From Armillaria gallica (taxonomy: Eukaryota; Basidiomycota; Agaricomycetes; Agaricales; Physalacriaceae), in the NCBI GenBank assembly GCA_037576215.1, contig JBANDB010000009.1:1550001-1614000 (forward strand): a stretch of 64,000 nucleotides of DNA, read 5' to 3'. Numbering within the stretch: the stretch's first letter is position 1; every line of letters starts with the position of its first letter. The position numbers and the translations under genes are program-made. Below the pieces are notes generated by a model. That model worked only from the letters and a program-made list of their open reading frames with translations, had not been told where the DNA came from and did no database searches. Of this stretch, positions 34,481 through 46,057 are shown piece by piece.

Positions 34481-36781
34481 CTACTCTTTTACCTCCTTCA
34501 CTTCCGTTGCAGGCGCGAGTGGCTCCGGTGCAGCTTCTACCGCTCGCACCTCCCGTTTCTCGCCCTTATGGAGGCAATTCTTGCTAAGGTGCCCCCGCTC
34601 GTCGCACCGGAAGCATCTCCCTTCCCGGCGCTGCTTGGTCTTCTTGGCGTCGATGTCCATAGGTTGACCTTGGCCTCCGAACGTAGTGGCGGTGACGGGG
34701 ACCCACCTTCCCCCTTCGTCGCGGGTTCGGTTGTCCCCCGTCGTCTTGGCTGTCGTGGTCGGCGCACTGTCCTTTTTCGGGGGTGTGCCTTTGGAGGCCT
34801 CCTTCGCCTTCTTGTTGGGGTAGCGTTCGATCCCTTGGGTCTGCTCGAAGACCCATTGCTTCTGTTTCTCTTCGTACATGAGGGTTATGCGGCGTTTCCA
34901 CTCGATATAGGTGCGGGGAATCCTGAACCCGATGCTGGTGATGATGGCGCCGTATGACAGTGGTATCCCTTTGCGTACCGCGTTGACCAGAACTCCCCTC
35001 TCGCTCTAGTCCGTCAGGCGGTTGGCTAACTTGGCCTCCCGCTCCATTCGTCTGAAGAAGACATGGGCCGGGTCGTTGCCTATCTTGATCTCGCCCATCT
35101 TCCTTTCGTGGACGAGTTCGATGGCGGGGTCACGGAACTCCTCGCGGAAGTCACGGCAGAAGTCCTCCCAGGAGGGGTAGCGATAACGGGGCCCCGCGTC
35201 ATAGTTGGCGATCTCTTCGGGGGTGGCCGGTAAAGGTGGTTCTGGAGGGACGTACCAGTAGTTGTCCCGTACGTGGACCCACCAAGCCTCGGCTTCTTCT
35301 TCGAGGAGTGAGGTGGCGAATCCCACCATCAGGGATGGTAGTCCCTGGTAGTGATATCGGAAGGTTTCGAAATATTGGACGCAGTCCCCTAGGAACCGTT
35401 CGATGTTGTCATGTGCGCCTTTAAAGGGTGCGGGGAGCTTTCATAATACGGGTTTTACCCCCGTAAGCGGGGGCAAGTCGTCGCGATCCCAGGCGCCGAC
35501 AGGCCGTTGGGCAATGGGGCTGTAGTCAGGGGGTCTCGGGACGGAGAATCGGTCCCGATCGGGACCAGGAAAGGGTGGTCGTCCTCGCTCCGGAGGTCGT
35601 GCTTGTCGAGCGTTGGTCAAATCTTCCTGCAATCGAGTGTTTTCGTCCCGTAGTAGCGCGTATTGCTGCTCCATGCGCTCTATATGTTCTTCTGCCGTCT
35701 CACCACCTCCTGGTCCTGCCGCCTGCTCTCCCATATCCATCTGCCCATCATTGTCGCCCCCGGCTAGAAGACGGCTCGTTCCCCTGCCGTGATACTCGCC
35801 TGGTCGTCTCCAATCCCGGGTTGACGTCCCAGGTGGTGAGTCGGGCAGAGGACCGACCCGTATTGAGGCGAGTCGGTCATTGAGGGTCCGAGGGGGTTCT
35901 AGGACCGTCGAGGTCGGGGCGGTCGTTCTGTAGTCTGGCCAAGGGAAGGAGGGTTCGTTCCAGCTCACCCTGTTCCTCGTCGGTCCGGGGGCATATCCCA
36001 TGTACCCTGTTCCCCGCCGCTGGTGGGTATAAGGTTCGGTTCCGGTTGGCGAAGATGCGGGCGGCGACTGTCTGGGCTCGTCCCAGTTGAGGAAGCGGAT
36101 CCCCTCGATCAATGGCGAGGTAGACGTCCATCTCCTCGCGAAGGGGGGCATGCCAGCCCCCTCGCCGCTCGAGATCCTGCCACCTGATATCCCAGGCCTC
36201 GGCCCGGGCAGGTCCGAGGATCTCTCTGTCGACGGGTGAAAGAGCAGGCCAGTCGTAGTCGGGGCCATGGGGATTGAGGGGGTCGTCCTCATCCCTTGGC
36301 CTGGGTGGTCCCATAGTTGGGGGCCCCGGGGAATCGGGGCATGAATCGCCAGGGGAGTGAAGTATTCCCTGCTCGTCAATGACGACGAGGGGGATACTAC
36401 CGTCGGAGTCGTCACTGTCGACCTCAATGGGCCAACAGGTGTTTCCTCTTGGCTCCGCGACGGAGATAGGGACGTTGCATGGGGGTCCAGCGTTAGCGCG
36501 CCGGGGGAGGGCCCGAATAGGTCGATGGGGAGTTCGAGAGTAGGGGGGAGGATCGGAGATGTCCTCAATCCGTAGGTCCCCCGCCGTGTCGTGGGTGGCA
36601 TGGGCAGGTTCGGGGGCCGTGGGTAGTTCTGCGACGGCGGCCTGGGCGTTCTCCCTACCCTCGAAGAACTCCAGGTTGGATTTGAAGTAAACGGTGGTGG
36701 TGCGGTTGGCCCGCGTCCTAGACTGGGTGGCGCGGAGCCCCGGCCGGATGGTGGCGGAGTCGATTCAGGGGAGTTCGACAT
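34481..36781 (-). pseudogene. E1 gag
   Basis: Starts MSNSPESTPPPSGRG at 36781. A long Pro/Ser-rich N-terminal part is followed by a coiled coil (HIERMEQQYALLRDENTRL), the capsid-like region (FKGAHDNIERFLGDC, then LLEEEAEAWW) and a CCHC zinc knuckle CFRCDERGHLSKNC near 34580. Stops: TGA at 35441-35443, where Arg is likely ancestral (VKPVL.KLPAP), and TAG near 35008. The start overlaps the end of an upstream hydrophobic frame. Packages element RNA in cytoplasmic particles. Confidence 0.8.
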
Positions 36782-36959
36782 AGTGTCGTGGGACCGGCGG
36801 GGTTGCTGGCACCACCAGTATTCCCCTTCGATATAGGAAGGTTCGGATCTGCTCGCTATATGCAAGGACTAATGCGGCGGTAAGTAGGGAAAGAAAGGTT
36901 GCGGCGGCAATTGCGGTTCCTAGTTCGATCGTCTGTTTGTTGGTCAAGTCGGGGGTCAT
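36765..36959 (-). CDS. E1 leader frame with membrane segment (64 aa)
   Basis: MTPDLTNKQTIELG is followed by a hydrophobic run of about 20 residues (AIAAATFLSLLTAALVLAY), then a basic stretch and VPRHYVELP. It overlaps the gag start by 17 bases in another frame. Its own ATG overlaps the stop of an upstream hydrophobic frame in the arrangement ATGA. E2 has a similar N-terminal membrane segment fused to gag. It may be a true small protein, or the original gag N terminus shifted out of frame. Confidence 0.5.
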   Translation of the reverse strand: MTPDLTNKQTIELGTAIAAATFLSLLTAALVLAYSEQIRTFLYRRGILVVPATPPVPRHYVELP

Positions 36960-37070
36960 CGAGCTCGCCTGCGAGGTTGTTCGATCTCCCGAAGGAGTTG
37001 GGAGAGTTGGTAGAGGAGGAATTTGAGTAGAAGGAGGGCTACGGCGTTTAGGAGGGAGAGTCGCAGGGTG

Positions 37071-37268
37071 TCAATCAATGTTTGCCTCGTAGTCGTCGTA
37101 TCCGCAGTAGTCGTAGGTGTACTGATCGTCGTACCTTGGGGGTCTAGAGTCCTGGTCCCTGTATCTGCCAGCTCGTTTCCTCCTCACTCTTTTGGCCGGT
37201 TTGGGGCGTCCTCCTGCCTGATTCCTTTGTTCGGGGTTCTTTTGTTGTTGTACGAATTTGGCAGGCAT
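37071..37268 (-). CDS. E1 small basic leader frame (65 aa)
   Basis: MPAKFVQQQKNPEQRNQ, then Lys/Arg-rich and Tyr/Asp-rich parts, ending DDYEANID. It lies between the primer site and gag. No homology recognised; it could be a leader peptide. A hydrophobic frame without an ATG (LSLLNAVALLLLKFLLYQL) follows in another frame and ends at the ATG of the next small frame. Confidence 0.35.
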   Translation of the reverse strand: MPAKFVQQQKNPEQRNQAGGRPKPAKRVRRKRAGRYRDQDSRPPRYDDQYTYDYCGYDDYEANID

Positions 37269-37310
37269 AAAAAGGATCTCCTCGGTGAACGGGGGGAGAC
37301 CGTAGTAAGA

Positions 37311-37323
37311 AGCTTCGAGCTAA
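37311..37323 (-). promoter_or_regulatory. E1 primer-binding site, self-priming type
   Basis: On the minus strand TTAGCTCGAAGCT starts one base after the 5' LTR. It is the exact reverse complement of AGCTTCGAGCTAA at the inferred 5' end of the transcript, rather than of a recognised tRNA end. This is the Tf1/sushi self-priming layout. Confidence 0.75.
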
Positions 37324-37324
37324 C

Positions 37325-37672
37325 TGTTATGTCCGGGCTCAGGAATAACAATGCAAGGCGATCACAGGCTGTCTCGCGTTCGGACAGTCACCTGTAATGC
37401 CATTGATTGTTACAGTGGAGTGTGGTTAACGTTAGACTCTCAGCAAGTGTGTAGAAAAAAGTCCGGGGTGTATAAACTTAGCTCGAAGCTGGGGTACATG
37501 GCTGAGAGCTGTGCTACTTATATACGATATGTGAAATCTAAAAATACGATCGTCTGCGGCTTCGCGAGAAGTCTTGGGGTTGATGGTTGGGGTTACCATC
37601 CGAGTTGCCGTGGTGCCGAGGTGCCGAGGTGCCGGATAAGATAAGATAAGAAAAAGTGAAAAAACTGTAACA
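37325..37672 (-). repeat. E1 5' LTR with promoter
   Basis: On the minus strand it begins TGTTACAG and ends GGACATAACA. A TATATAAG box is at 37525-37518; about 30 bases downstream lies AGCTTCGAGCTAA (37490-37478), the probable transcript start region, which is complementary to the primer site just after the LTR. Confidence 0.9.
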
Positions 37673-37742
37673 TTATTGGGCTGGTTAAATCAGCCCATCA
37701 ATTGTGCCTAGAATTGGCTGTGCCATAGCATTGATGGCATTA
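37673..37742. repeat. Left tip of a fold-back element, separated by E2
   Basis: These 70 bases are the inverse of 60437-60507 with one or two differences. The tip contains the palindrome GGGCTGgttaaatCAGCCC. The rest of the arm continues at 58755 after E2. Confidence 0.9.
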
Positions 37743-38165
37743 TGTTATGATCTATTCATTTTTTGCCTTATCTTATCTTATCACAGGAAACCGGACCGAT
37801 CGGGCCACTGACCACAGGAGTGACAGAGCTACAAGATGACATTCTCATGTTATTGCTTCGTTGTCACATCATATTGCTTCGCTATTGCGTGCTCATAACG
37901 TTCTCACTCCAACGTTGCATGTTCATGAACTTTATCTTTCTTACACAGTCTATTATTAAAACCCTCACTTCGAATACTTAAGTAGTAGCTCTCACTGTAT
38001 GTACCCCAGCTTCGAGCTAACTTTAATCTATACCGAAACTATCGCTTAATTCACCGTGGACAGCTAAGGACTTAGCCTTAATGCCTATTGTTTAAGGGAT
38101 TCATCGGTGACTGCCTGAACGCAAGACAGCCGTTGTTTACCCTTGATAGGAGTTCGGGTTTAATA
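37743..38165 (+). repeat. E2 5' LTR (423 bases)
   Basis: Starts TGTTATGATC and ends GGGTTTAATA. AGCTTCGAGCTAA lies at 38008-38020, complementary to the primer site. A weak TATA-like TATTAAAA lies near 37954. Confidence 0.9.
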
Positions 38166-38166
38166 A

Positions 38167-38179
38167 TTAGCTCGAAGCT
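38167..38179 (+). promoter_or_regulatory. E2 primer-binding site, self-priming type
   Basis: TTAGCTCGAAGCT lies one base after the 5' LTR, identical to the E1 primer site and the exact reverse complement of 38008-38020. Confidence 0.75.
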
Positions 38180-38209
38180 TATCCTTTGCTCCTTAACCAG
38201 AGCCTACAG

Positions 38210-40905
38210 ATGTTAACGACACTCGAGTTTCTACTATCCGCAGTCTACCTCAGTGTCGGACTAGCATTCTTCTCAGCCACGCTTGTATTGGCTATTGTAC
38301 ACTACCAAAGGACAACTTGTCGCAGACGCAACAGAAGGATTCAGTACCCCCCGCCACCTCTAAATTATGTCCTCCTACAGCAGCCACCACCGGCGCACTT
38401 CTACCCACCCTTACCACCACGAGCCCCAGCCATCGACGAGCACACTAGCTTTGATGGGAGAGACGAAGAAGACGTTCCTAGGGAGGTGGAAGTCAGCATT
38501 CAGGAAGGAAGCAATGGAGGTGCTCCCGGAGCAAGGCTCCCCTTTATCGAGCTTTCTTCCAACCCACCCTCCTCTCACCAGTCCGCCGGCACTACCCCCC
38601 ATCCAGCAACACAAGACATTCCTACCGCCGCAGACCTGGCAAGGTACCTCGTCCGACTTGGCTTGGGGCAAGCAGGCCCTGGCACATCCCCAGCCGCCGA
38701 GCAACTTGCCGGCAGTCGTCCTGGGGGTAGCAGGATACCAGCAGCTGCCCCTGACCCCTATGAAATCCATGTCAGCTCCACTTCTGAGCTCGACCTCGTC
38801 TGGGACAACCTCAATCTCCCCATTAGCGCCTTCTTCCCCTACCACCCAAATCCCTATGCCGCCCCTCACTACTGGGATACCCCAGTACGAATCACGACAC
38901 GATCCTCCACTCCCCCAGTTGCCAGTGGACAGTCTTCGACGCCCGAGTTCCCTTCTCGAGGAACCCCAGAGGCCTTGAACAGGCTCGCCATTCTAAGACG
39001 AAGAAGGGAGCCACCAAGATCAGCGATCGACATTGCAGAGGAGCTCGATGCGCAATACCAAGTCGACAAGCAGGGACTCAACTGGTATGACCACGAGAGC
39101 AGAAGAGCAGAGGCAGAGCGAGTGGCAGAGTTCAGAAGAATCGATGATGAGGCAGGGAGGGTCGAGGCAAGCGACTTCCCCAGTATCAACATATGGGGAG
39201 AGACAGTATACCACACTGCCAGGAGCTCCAGGACTGAGGTACTCCCCGCCGAGGAGTATGTCAATGGCATCAGAGGAAGAAGCCCCTCTCCCAGCCCCGT
39301 CCCAACCCCCGAAGTCCCAAACACTCCCCCAGCCGACCACCCCGATAACCATCGCCCAGGCATTGTATCTCCTGTCGACAGGCAAACTGGTTCAGGTCCC
39401 CGCCGTCCTCCTCGCCGCGTCCCTAGAGGAGCTCTTTGAGCATTTCAGAAAAGAATTACTAGCAGATCGAGATTGGGCCTTGACACTGGCCAGGAGAGAC
39501 TATGCACATTACGGATATAGCTATATATTGAAAGAAGAGGCTGCCCATTTTGCCTGTGTCGCCTACAACATGATCCATGAGGACTGCCACGCCAAGGTGC
39601 TGGCCAGGTACCAACGACCCCAGATCGTCTTACCACCGCTGACGGATTCACCGGAACCAATGGATGATGAACCCTCGGTACCGCTGCCACAGGTTGCCGT
39701 GCCTGACTACCCAAGGTGGCAACCGGGCTATGCTGCCGTGGCACCAAGTTACACATATCCCTGAGGGTATGGACCACCAGGCACACAAGGACGGCCTAGA
39801 CTCTTCGCCGCCGCAAATGCTGATGACGACGCCGGATCCTCTAACGCATCACAGCCGCCTAGTAAACCACAACCACTCTTGGGGCCACCGGTAGTGCCGC
39901 CTGCCGTTCCTCAAAGATGGGCACCTCTTCGGTATCCGCCGCTGCCTGGGCCACCAGACCCGCCTGCACCATGGGTCCTCACTGCGGATAACCTGGGGCC
40001 GTGGGCAACACTGAAACCCAACATGGTCAAGGAACCAGAAAACTTCAACAGCGATTCCAACGACATTGCATGCTTCTTCTCCCAGTGCGACATGTATTTC
40101 TCGATCTTTCCCCAGCATTTCTACTACCACCCTCACAAAGTCATCTTTTGCACATCACGATTCGGCAAAGAGGCTCAGGTATGGTGGGAACTATGCACGC
40201 GAGAGCTAGGAAGAGATGTCCAAGAGTTCCAGTTATACCCGGCCTACGAACAGTTCGTGGAAGAGGTCAGGTGATGATTCTGGAAGGATGCAAATGCGGA
40301 GATCAAGTTCGCGCAGTGGGAGCAGCTCAGGCAGAACACCTTCCCTGATGGCGATCTATTCTTCCAGCAGTTCGAGTCACTGGCCTTCGAGGCGGGAGTC
40401 ATCGGGATTGACCAGATGATGGTGGCCCAACTCAAAAGGGCATGTCGCTCAACCGCCAAAGACATTATTTACGCGATGGATGGGGATCTCCCAGTGAACT
40501 ACCAAGACTGGAAATGGCGCATACTGCGGATTGATCATAATTGGAGGATGCGGAAGGCGGAGTGAGGAGGCGCTAAAGTAGCAGACTGGAAGCAGCAGGC
40601 AAAGATGAATATAGCCCCGACGACAAAGGGGAATCAACAGCAGCAGAGCAGTGTCCCGGAAAAGCAGACCGGGGACTGGCACAACATATGGGGGAGCAGG
40701 CAAGCCAATGGATATCGACGCGGTGCACGCTAAAGCAAAGTGCTACCGATGCGGTCAGGTCGGACACTTCAAACGGGATTGTCCCAAATCGCCAAAGACG
40801 AAGGAAGAGGCATTATGGTGCTTCAATTTCTATTGGGACCACATAGCAACAAACGAGAAGACGGACTCAAGAATCGAGGAGGTAAAAGACAGCGCCGAGC
40901 AGTAA
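38210..40905 (+). pseudogene. E2 gag
   Basis: The likely start is ATG 38210 (MLTTLEFLLSAVYL); the hydrophobic run continues to LVLAIVHY and is followed by CRRRNRR, a signal-anchor-like N terminus. Then come a Pro-rich region and a frame change between about 39280 and 39440. After it follow TIAQALYLLSTGKLVQVPAV, a capsid-like part with FNSDSNDIACFFSQCDMYF and, after a further stop at 40274, LFFQQFESLAFEAGVIGI. A CCHC knuckle CYRCGQVGHFKRDC lies at 40741-40782. Stops at 39762, 40274 and 40565 interrupt it. The pol frame overlaps the gag end in the -1 frame, suggesting -1 frameshifting. Confidence 0.8.
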
Positions 40906-43900
40906 ACGATTTGACTGACTCAGCGAAGGACTTGGTTTCATCGGGTGCGCCTTTGTCACCTGGTTGTAATACTCATAGTACTTCTGTAGTTATCAATACG
41001 CATTCAAATATACCCCTTTGCGACTTCACTATGGAGGATGGAACCAAGGAAGAATCGAAACAGGCAGTGGGGGCGGCTGACCCCAGGACTGCGCAACCAG
41101 CTAAACGTCTGGCTAGTAACTCGTTAAGAGCAAACGCAGCAGACGAAAAAGCACCCACCATAGTGCTACCCACCATAACAGCGCCGCACCAGTCGAGGCC
41201 CTCTCCTAGCGAGACCGCTGCAGTGACGAATGCGTGACCAGGTGGGGCAGGGCAAGAGTCTCACTCGAACCCTGACAAAGCAACCCTGCCAGATGACAGG
41301 ATTTCCTCGTCAACTGGGAACCCAGAGGCCGACGTAACCTTGCCTCTCCCATTATCCGAGGGCTGTGCATGGTTGGTGAGGGAGGGACTGCCCACAACCA
41401 AGGAAGTAGATACAGATATCGAGGCGCCGAAAGCAACGGGGGACCCTGTGGGCTCAGAGGGAGCTGGCGAGACTGGTAACACTGTTCATTCAGCACAAGT
41501 CGAGCCTGTTGCCCGAGGTGACCCCTTCGAGAAACGCACCCCACGCCTCACCCAGGGAGGTCAAGAGCAGATACGTACCCCACATCCCACCAAGGAGCAG
41601 CAAGAATCCTCAAGACGCGACTCCTCGAGGTATGACTCAAAGGAATACCGCGTAGCCGATGAACAGGGGGTAGCTGCTAGCGCCCAGGCAGTGAATAGGG
41701 GGCATTTGGTAACTATCGAAGAAATCCCTGACAACGAGGATGACACCAGCTTCCAACTGAATTGGAAAGCTAACCGAAAACCTCTTGTAGTGCCTGAGGA
41801 GACCCAGTCAACGGTAGCCAAGCTGCCAGGTTCCAGTGCGAAGACTGAGAAGGTCCCACACACGTGGCTCAAACCGTTTGAGGCAGAATGGACGTTATGC
41901 GGCATCAAGGAAGCAAAGACCAAGTCGGAGGCAAGGGCGATCCTAAAAAACTGGATCCATAGAACCAGGGTTGAGGAAGTAGTTGACGAAATGATCGATG
42001 GCCTGAAGAAAGCCACACGTATCAACGCGCTGGAGTGGATTGATGAACTCCAACACCCCCGATGCTACGTCTGTCAAGTGAGCGGAGGAGAAAAGGCTCT
42101 AACAACTGACGTTCGGATCAAGATCCCGGGGAGCCGCACCGGTATTACTTCGTTGGCTCTAATTGACAGCGGCTGCACTAGTAGCGCCATTGACCGAGCC
42201 TTTGTCGGGAAACATAACATCCCTACCTGAGCAACAGCGGTGCCCATCACCGTATATAATGCGGACGGATCAAAGAACAGTGCAGGACAGATCACTGCCT
42301 TCGCTCAGTTATGCGTCGTCATCGGAGATCATACTGAAAGCATAGATCTAGCCGTCACCGACCTGAAGGATCGCGACATCTTCCTCAGGCATGACTGGTT
42401 GGTAAGGCACAATCTGCTGATCAACTGGCAAACCGGGAAGATGATCTTCGCCTGATGCCAGTGCCGTCACACCCCAATCCCACTACCAGACGCAGACCCA
42501 TATGACAAGTGGGACGAGGAGCTTGAAGAGGGCGACACCATCCTTGCAATAAACTTCGAAGAAGCCATTCGCATCAGGGCAATGCGGCATGTAGCAAATG
42601 ACTTAGCAGCCAAGGCAAATGCGGATAAGAAAGCCAAAATGTTCGAGGAAATGGTCCCCGAGTGGTGCCGGGACTTCAAAGACTTATTTGATAAAGAAAG
42701 CTTTGATGAACTCCCAGAACCGAAGCCATGGGACCATGCCATCAAACTCATTCCAAATGCCAACGCTAATCTGGACTGCAAGGTCTACCCACTCAACTGA
42801 GAGGAGCAGGAAGAGTTGGACAAGTTCCTGGACGAGAATCTAGCCAGTGGAAGGATACAACCTTCCAAATTGCCTATGGCGTCCCCGTTCTTCTTTGTCA
42901 AGAAAAAGGATGGGAAGCTGAGACCCGTTCAGGATTACCGGAAGCTTAACGAAATGACCATAAAAAATCGGTACCCGCTTCCTTTAATTTCAGAGCTCAT
43001 GGACAAACTACGAGGCGCTAAATACTTCTCTAAACTGGATGTGCGATGGGGGTATAATAACGTTCGTATCAAGACAGGAGATGAATGGAAGGCAGCTTTC
43101 AGAACTAACCGCGGCTTGTACGAGCCGACCATTATGTTCTTTGGACTCACCAACTCGCCTGCCACCTTCCAATGGATGATGAACGATATCTTCAAGGACC
43201 TCATCGCATCTGGGAAGGTTACCATCTACCTCGACGACATCCTCATTATGTCTAAAACCAAAGAGGAACACCGTCAGATCACACGAGAGGTATTAGCAAC
43301 CCTACGAAAACACAAACTGTTCCTTAAAGCCAAGAAATGCGAGTTCGAAGTCCTCGAAACAGAGTACCTAGGCATCATCATCAGCGAAGGCAGCATCCGC
43401 ATGGACCCAGTCAAGATCAAAGGCATCCTGGAGTGGCTGGTACCGACCAAGAAGAAAGAACTTCAGTCTTTCCTAGGGTTCACCAACTTCTACCGTCGCT
43501 TCATAAAAAACTACAGCAAGATCGTGAAACCTATGACTCAATTAACAGGTAACGATGCATGGAGGTGGGGAAAAGCTCAGCAGGAAGCCTTTGAGCAATT
43601 GAAGAAACAGCTAGCGGAGGACATTGTGCTCGCTATACCAACGAACGAGGGGAAGTTCAGGGTAGAGGCGGATGCCAGTGAGGGAGCCGTCGGCGCAGTA
43701 CTCTCCCAAGAACAGGACAGCAAGTGGAGGCCGGTCTCATTCCTATCCAAATCTCTCTCTGTTACCGAACGTAACTATGAGATCTATGACAAGGAACTCT
43801 TGGCGATCATGCTCGCACTAGAAGAATGGAGGCACTACCTAATGGGTGCATACCAAGACTTCGAAATCTGGACAGGCCATCAAAACCTCCAGTATTTCCA

Positions 43901-44698
43901 AAAGCCCCAGAAGGTGAACCGCCGTCAAGCCTGATGGATCACTGAGCTAGCAGAATATCACTTCACCCTTCACCATAAAGCCGGGACTGCCAACAAGAAG
44001 GCTGACCTCCTCTCACGTCGAGCTGACCACGACCAAGGGCATGACGACAACAACCAGGTAGTCGTCCTGTCCCCCAAGCACTTCCGGGCAATGATCATGC
44101 CCACCCTCAAAGAGACCCATCAGAAGATACAGGCTGCCACCAGGAAGGCCCACCTCTGAGACAATGCCATCGCCGGCTCTGTCAACCATGACTGTGGCAT
44201 GAAAGTGAAGGACAGACTGGTCTGGTACGATAGCAGGATCTATGTCCCCCGCGACCACGCCCTACGGGGAGAAGTCATCGCCCGATCCCACGATCATATC
44301 ACTGCCGGACACCTGGGTATCGAGAAAACCAAGGAACTCGTGCTACGAGAGTTCTGGTGGCCAAAGTTGAAAAAGGACGTTGAAGCCTACGTACAAGCCT
44401 GCAAAACTTGTCAACGCACAAAAAGCAGCACTCAAGCAAAGGCGGCCCCTCTTCACCCCAACGAAATACCTTCTCGCCCATGGACCCACATCTCGGTAGA
44501 CATGGTAACGGGTTTACCCAAGAGCAATGGCCATGACGCCATCCTAGTGATTGTAGACCGCTTCTCGAAAGAAATCATCCCTGTTGCATGCTCCACTGAA
44601 CTATCATCAGAAGGATGGGCAAAGATCTTGCGAGACGAAGTATACGCCAAACATGGAATGCCCCAAGTCATCATTTCAGACAGAGGAACGGTGTTCGT
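40740..44698 (+). pseudogene. E2 pol, 5' part: protease, RT, RNase H, integrase N half
   Basis: Protease ALIDSGCTSSAID near 42150; RT with VQDYRKLNEMT, KLDVRWGYNN and an intact YLDDILI box near 43234; RNase H with VEADASEGAVGAVLSQ; integrase zinc ligands H-H-C-C in HDHITAGHLG and CKTCQRT; then SVDMVTG and IISDRGTVFV, where E3 is inserted. TGA stops at 42228, 42454, 42798 and 43932 fall where E1 has Arg; one near 44158 falls where E1 has Trp. Confidence 0.88.
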
Positions 44699-45585
44699 TG
44701 TGCTGCACCACATCTATGTGTGCACCAAATTTTGGCTTTCACCTTGATACAGCGACTAGGTGCTACGCTACAACTACTCTCACTCGCCGCTCCTCCAGTT
44801 GCACTTTCCTACCATTCAAAAACGGAATTCCTGCAGAATCTGCCCAGGCTACCGCCCATCCGCTTCACATCCGCCAAGCGATACATCGTCCGCCTGGCCA
44901 TATGCTATCCGCCATGAAACCGCCTCATTTCATGGGAATTTGGCTGGCCTAGGCTCCAGGAGCTGACAGCTATCAACCTGAAGTGCCCGCGCCAGCGGAT
45001 GGCAGAAGGATCATCCTTGAAAGAGTGGACCAATTGGCTGACAGCGGATAGCCATATATGGCTATTCTCGAACCAGACCGGATGAGGAAGGTGTTGCAGA
45101 GTGCGCTCGATGACGCTGGAGTAGCTCGCACAGCTGATTTCAGCACGACAGCTCGTGTCAAATACCAGCTTTGAGGGTAAATTCAGGGCTATCGGAGTGG
45201 GTAGGTGCAGAAGCGGGGGCTGGATTCGGATCCGCTACTATATAAGCATGCATATAATGTACTTAGAAGGACAGTTAATCTCACTTGCTCATAGCACACT
45301 AAAGGAATAAAATCCACTACTCTCCTAAGCATATCTAGCCGCCTCTGAGCCTAGCATTGCGAAGCGGATTGCCAGGAATTCTCCTTTTCTCTCGCTATCT
45401 TCACACAACCGCTCTCTGTTCAGCATCCTAAGCGGATGCTTGGACTACTTCTCTCTATCGTATCCGCAGATGGAGCGGATTCTATCGGATCCCTTCAGAG
45501 TGGGTGGTAACCCTCCTTGCATATACAAAAGATCTTGCAGACGCAGACGCGACTTTCTCTTACCAGAGAGTTTGCTAGCCTTACA
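44699..45585 (+). repeat. E3 5' LTR (887 bases)
   Basis: Starts TGTGCTGCACC and ends GCTAGCCTTACA; a TATATAAG box lies near 45239. TGGAGCCCACC, starting two bases after the end, is the probable tRNA primer site. Confidence 0.93.
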
Positions 45586-46057
45586 AGTGGAGCCCACCAC
45601 GAGGGAGGTTAAACCACAATTGCTGGTAGAAGAAGTACCCTTCGTCCCACCGCGCGTCATCTAGAAGCGGAAGTGTTACGGACTGTCGCTCGAGCTGCCA
45701 CAGGCAATAGGATTTCAGACGAGGAAGATCTCTTCGACCTTGTTCCTGACAACGAATCACATCACTTCCACTTGGATTCATCCTTCACCTCAGCTTACGA
45801 GCAGGAGTTAAGGGCTATCCTTGAATCACCACTATCATCCTTATCACCTTCACCCGTAGCCAGTCTGCTACCAGGACCATCAACCCGCCCGAGGTCTAAC
45901 TCAGACCCACAGGCATACGCATCGGATCCGCCCAATCCAGATTTATTTTGAACCTGGTCGGACGAGCAAGAAGAACCAAGTCCACCACCCTCACCATCAC
46001 TTTTCCCAATCGACAAGACCTTTCATAAGGAACAGACGTATTCATTTTCATCTCAAC

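Larger units (their letters stand above)
28032..37672 (-). mobile_element. E1: Tf1/sushi-like chromodomain Gypsy retrotransposon
   Basis: Minus-strand element with LTRs 37325-37672 (5') and 28032-28380 (3'). They start TGTTA and end TAACA on either strand. Gag, protease, RT, RNase H, integrase and chromodomain follow in that order on the minus strand. A purine tract (GAGGGGGTGA) precedes the 3' LTR. A 1.3-kb solo-LTR-like insert splits the integrase N terminus. The flanks GTACC and TTATT do not match, so no target duplication exists; ectopic recombination or deletion is likely. Inactive: several nonsense codons, a frameshift before the chromodomain and a mutated RT active site. Confidence 0.92.

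Noticed and set aside
38411..39385. Minus-strand frames of 95-164 codons over E2 gag
   Set aside because: Shadows created by GC-rich, Pro-rich gag coding sequence; no motifs.
44584..44952. Frames running from E2 integrase into the E3 LTR
   Set aside because: Chimeric read-through across the insertion point; the same LTR part appears at 56347 without coding meaning.
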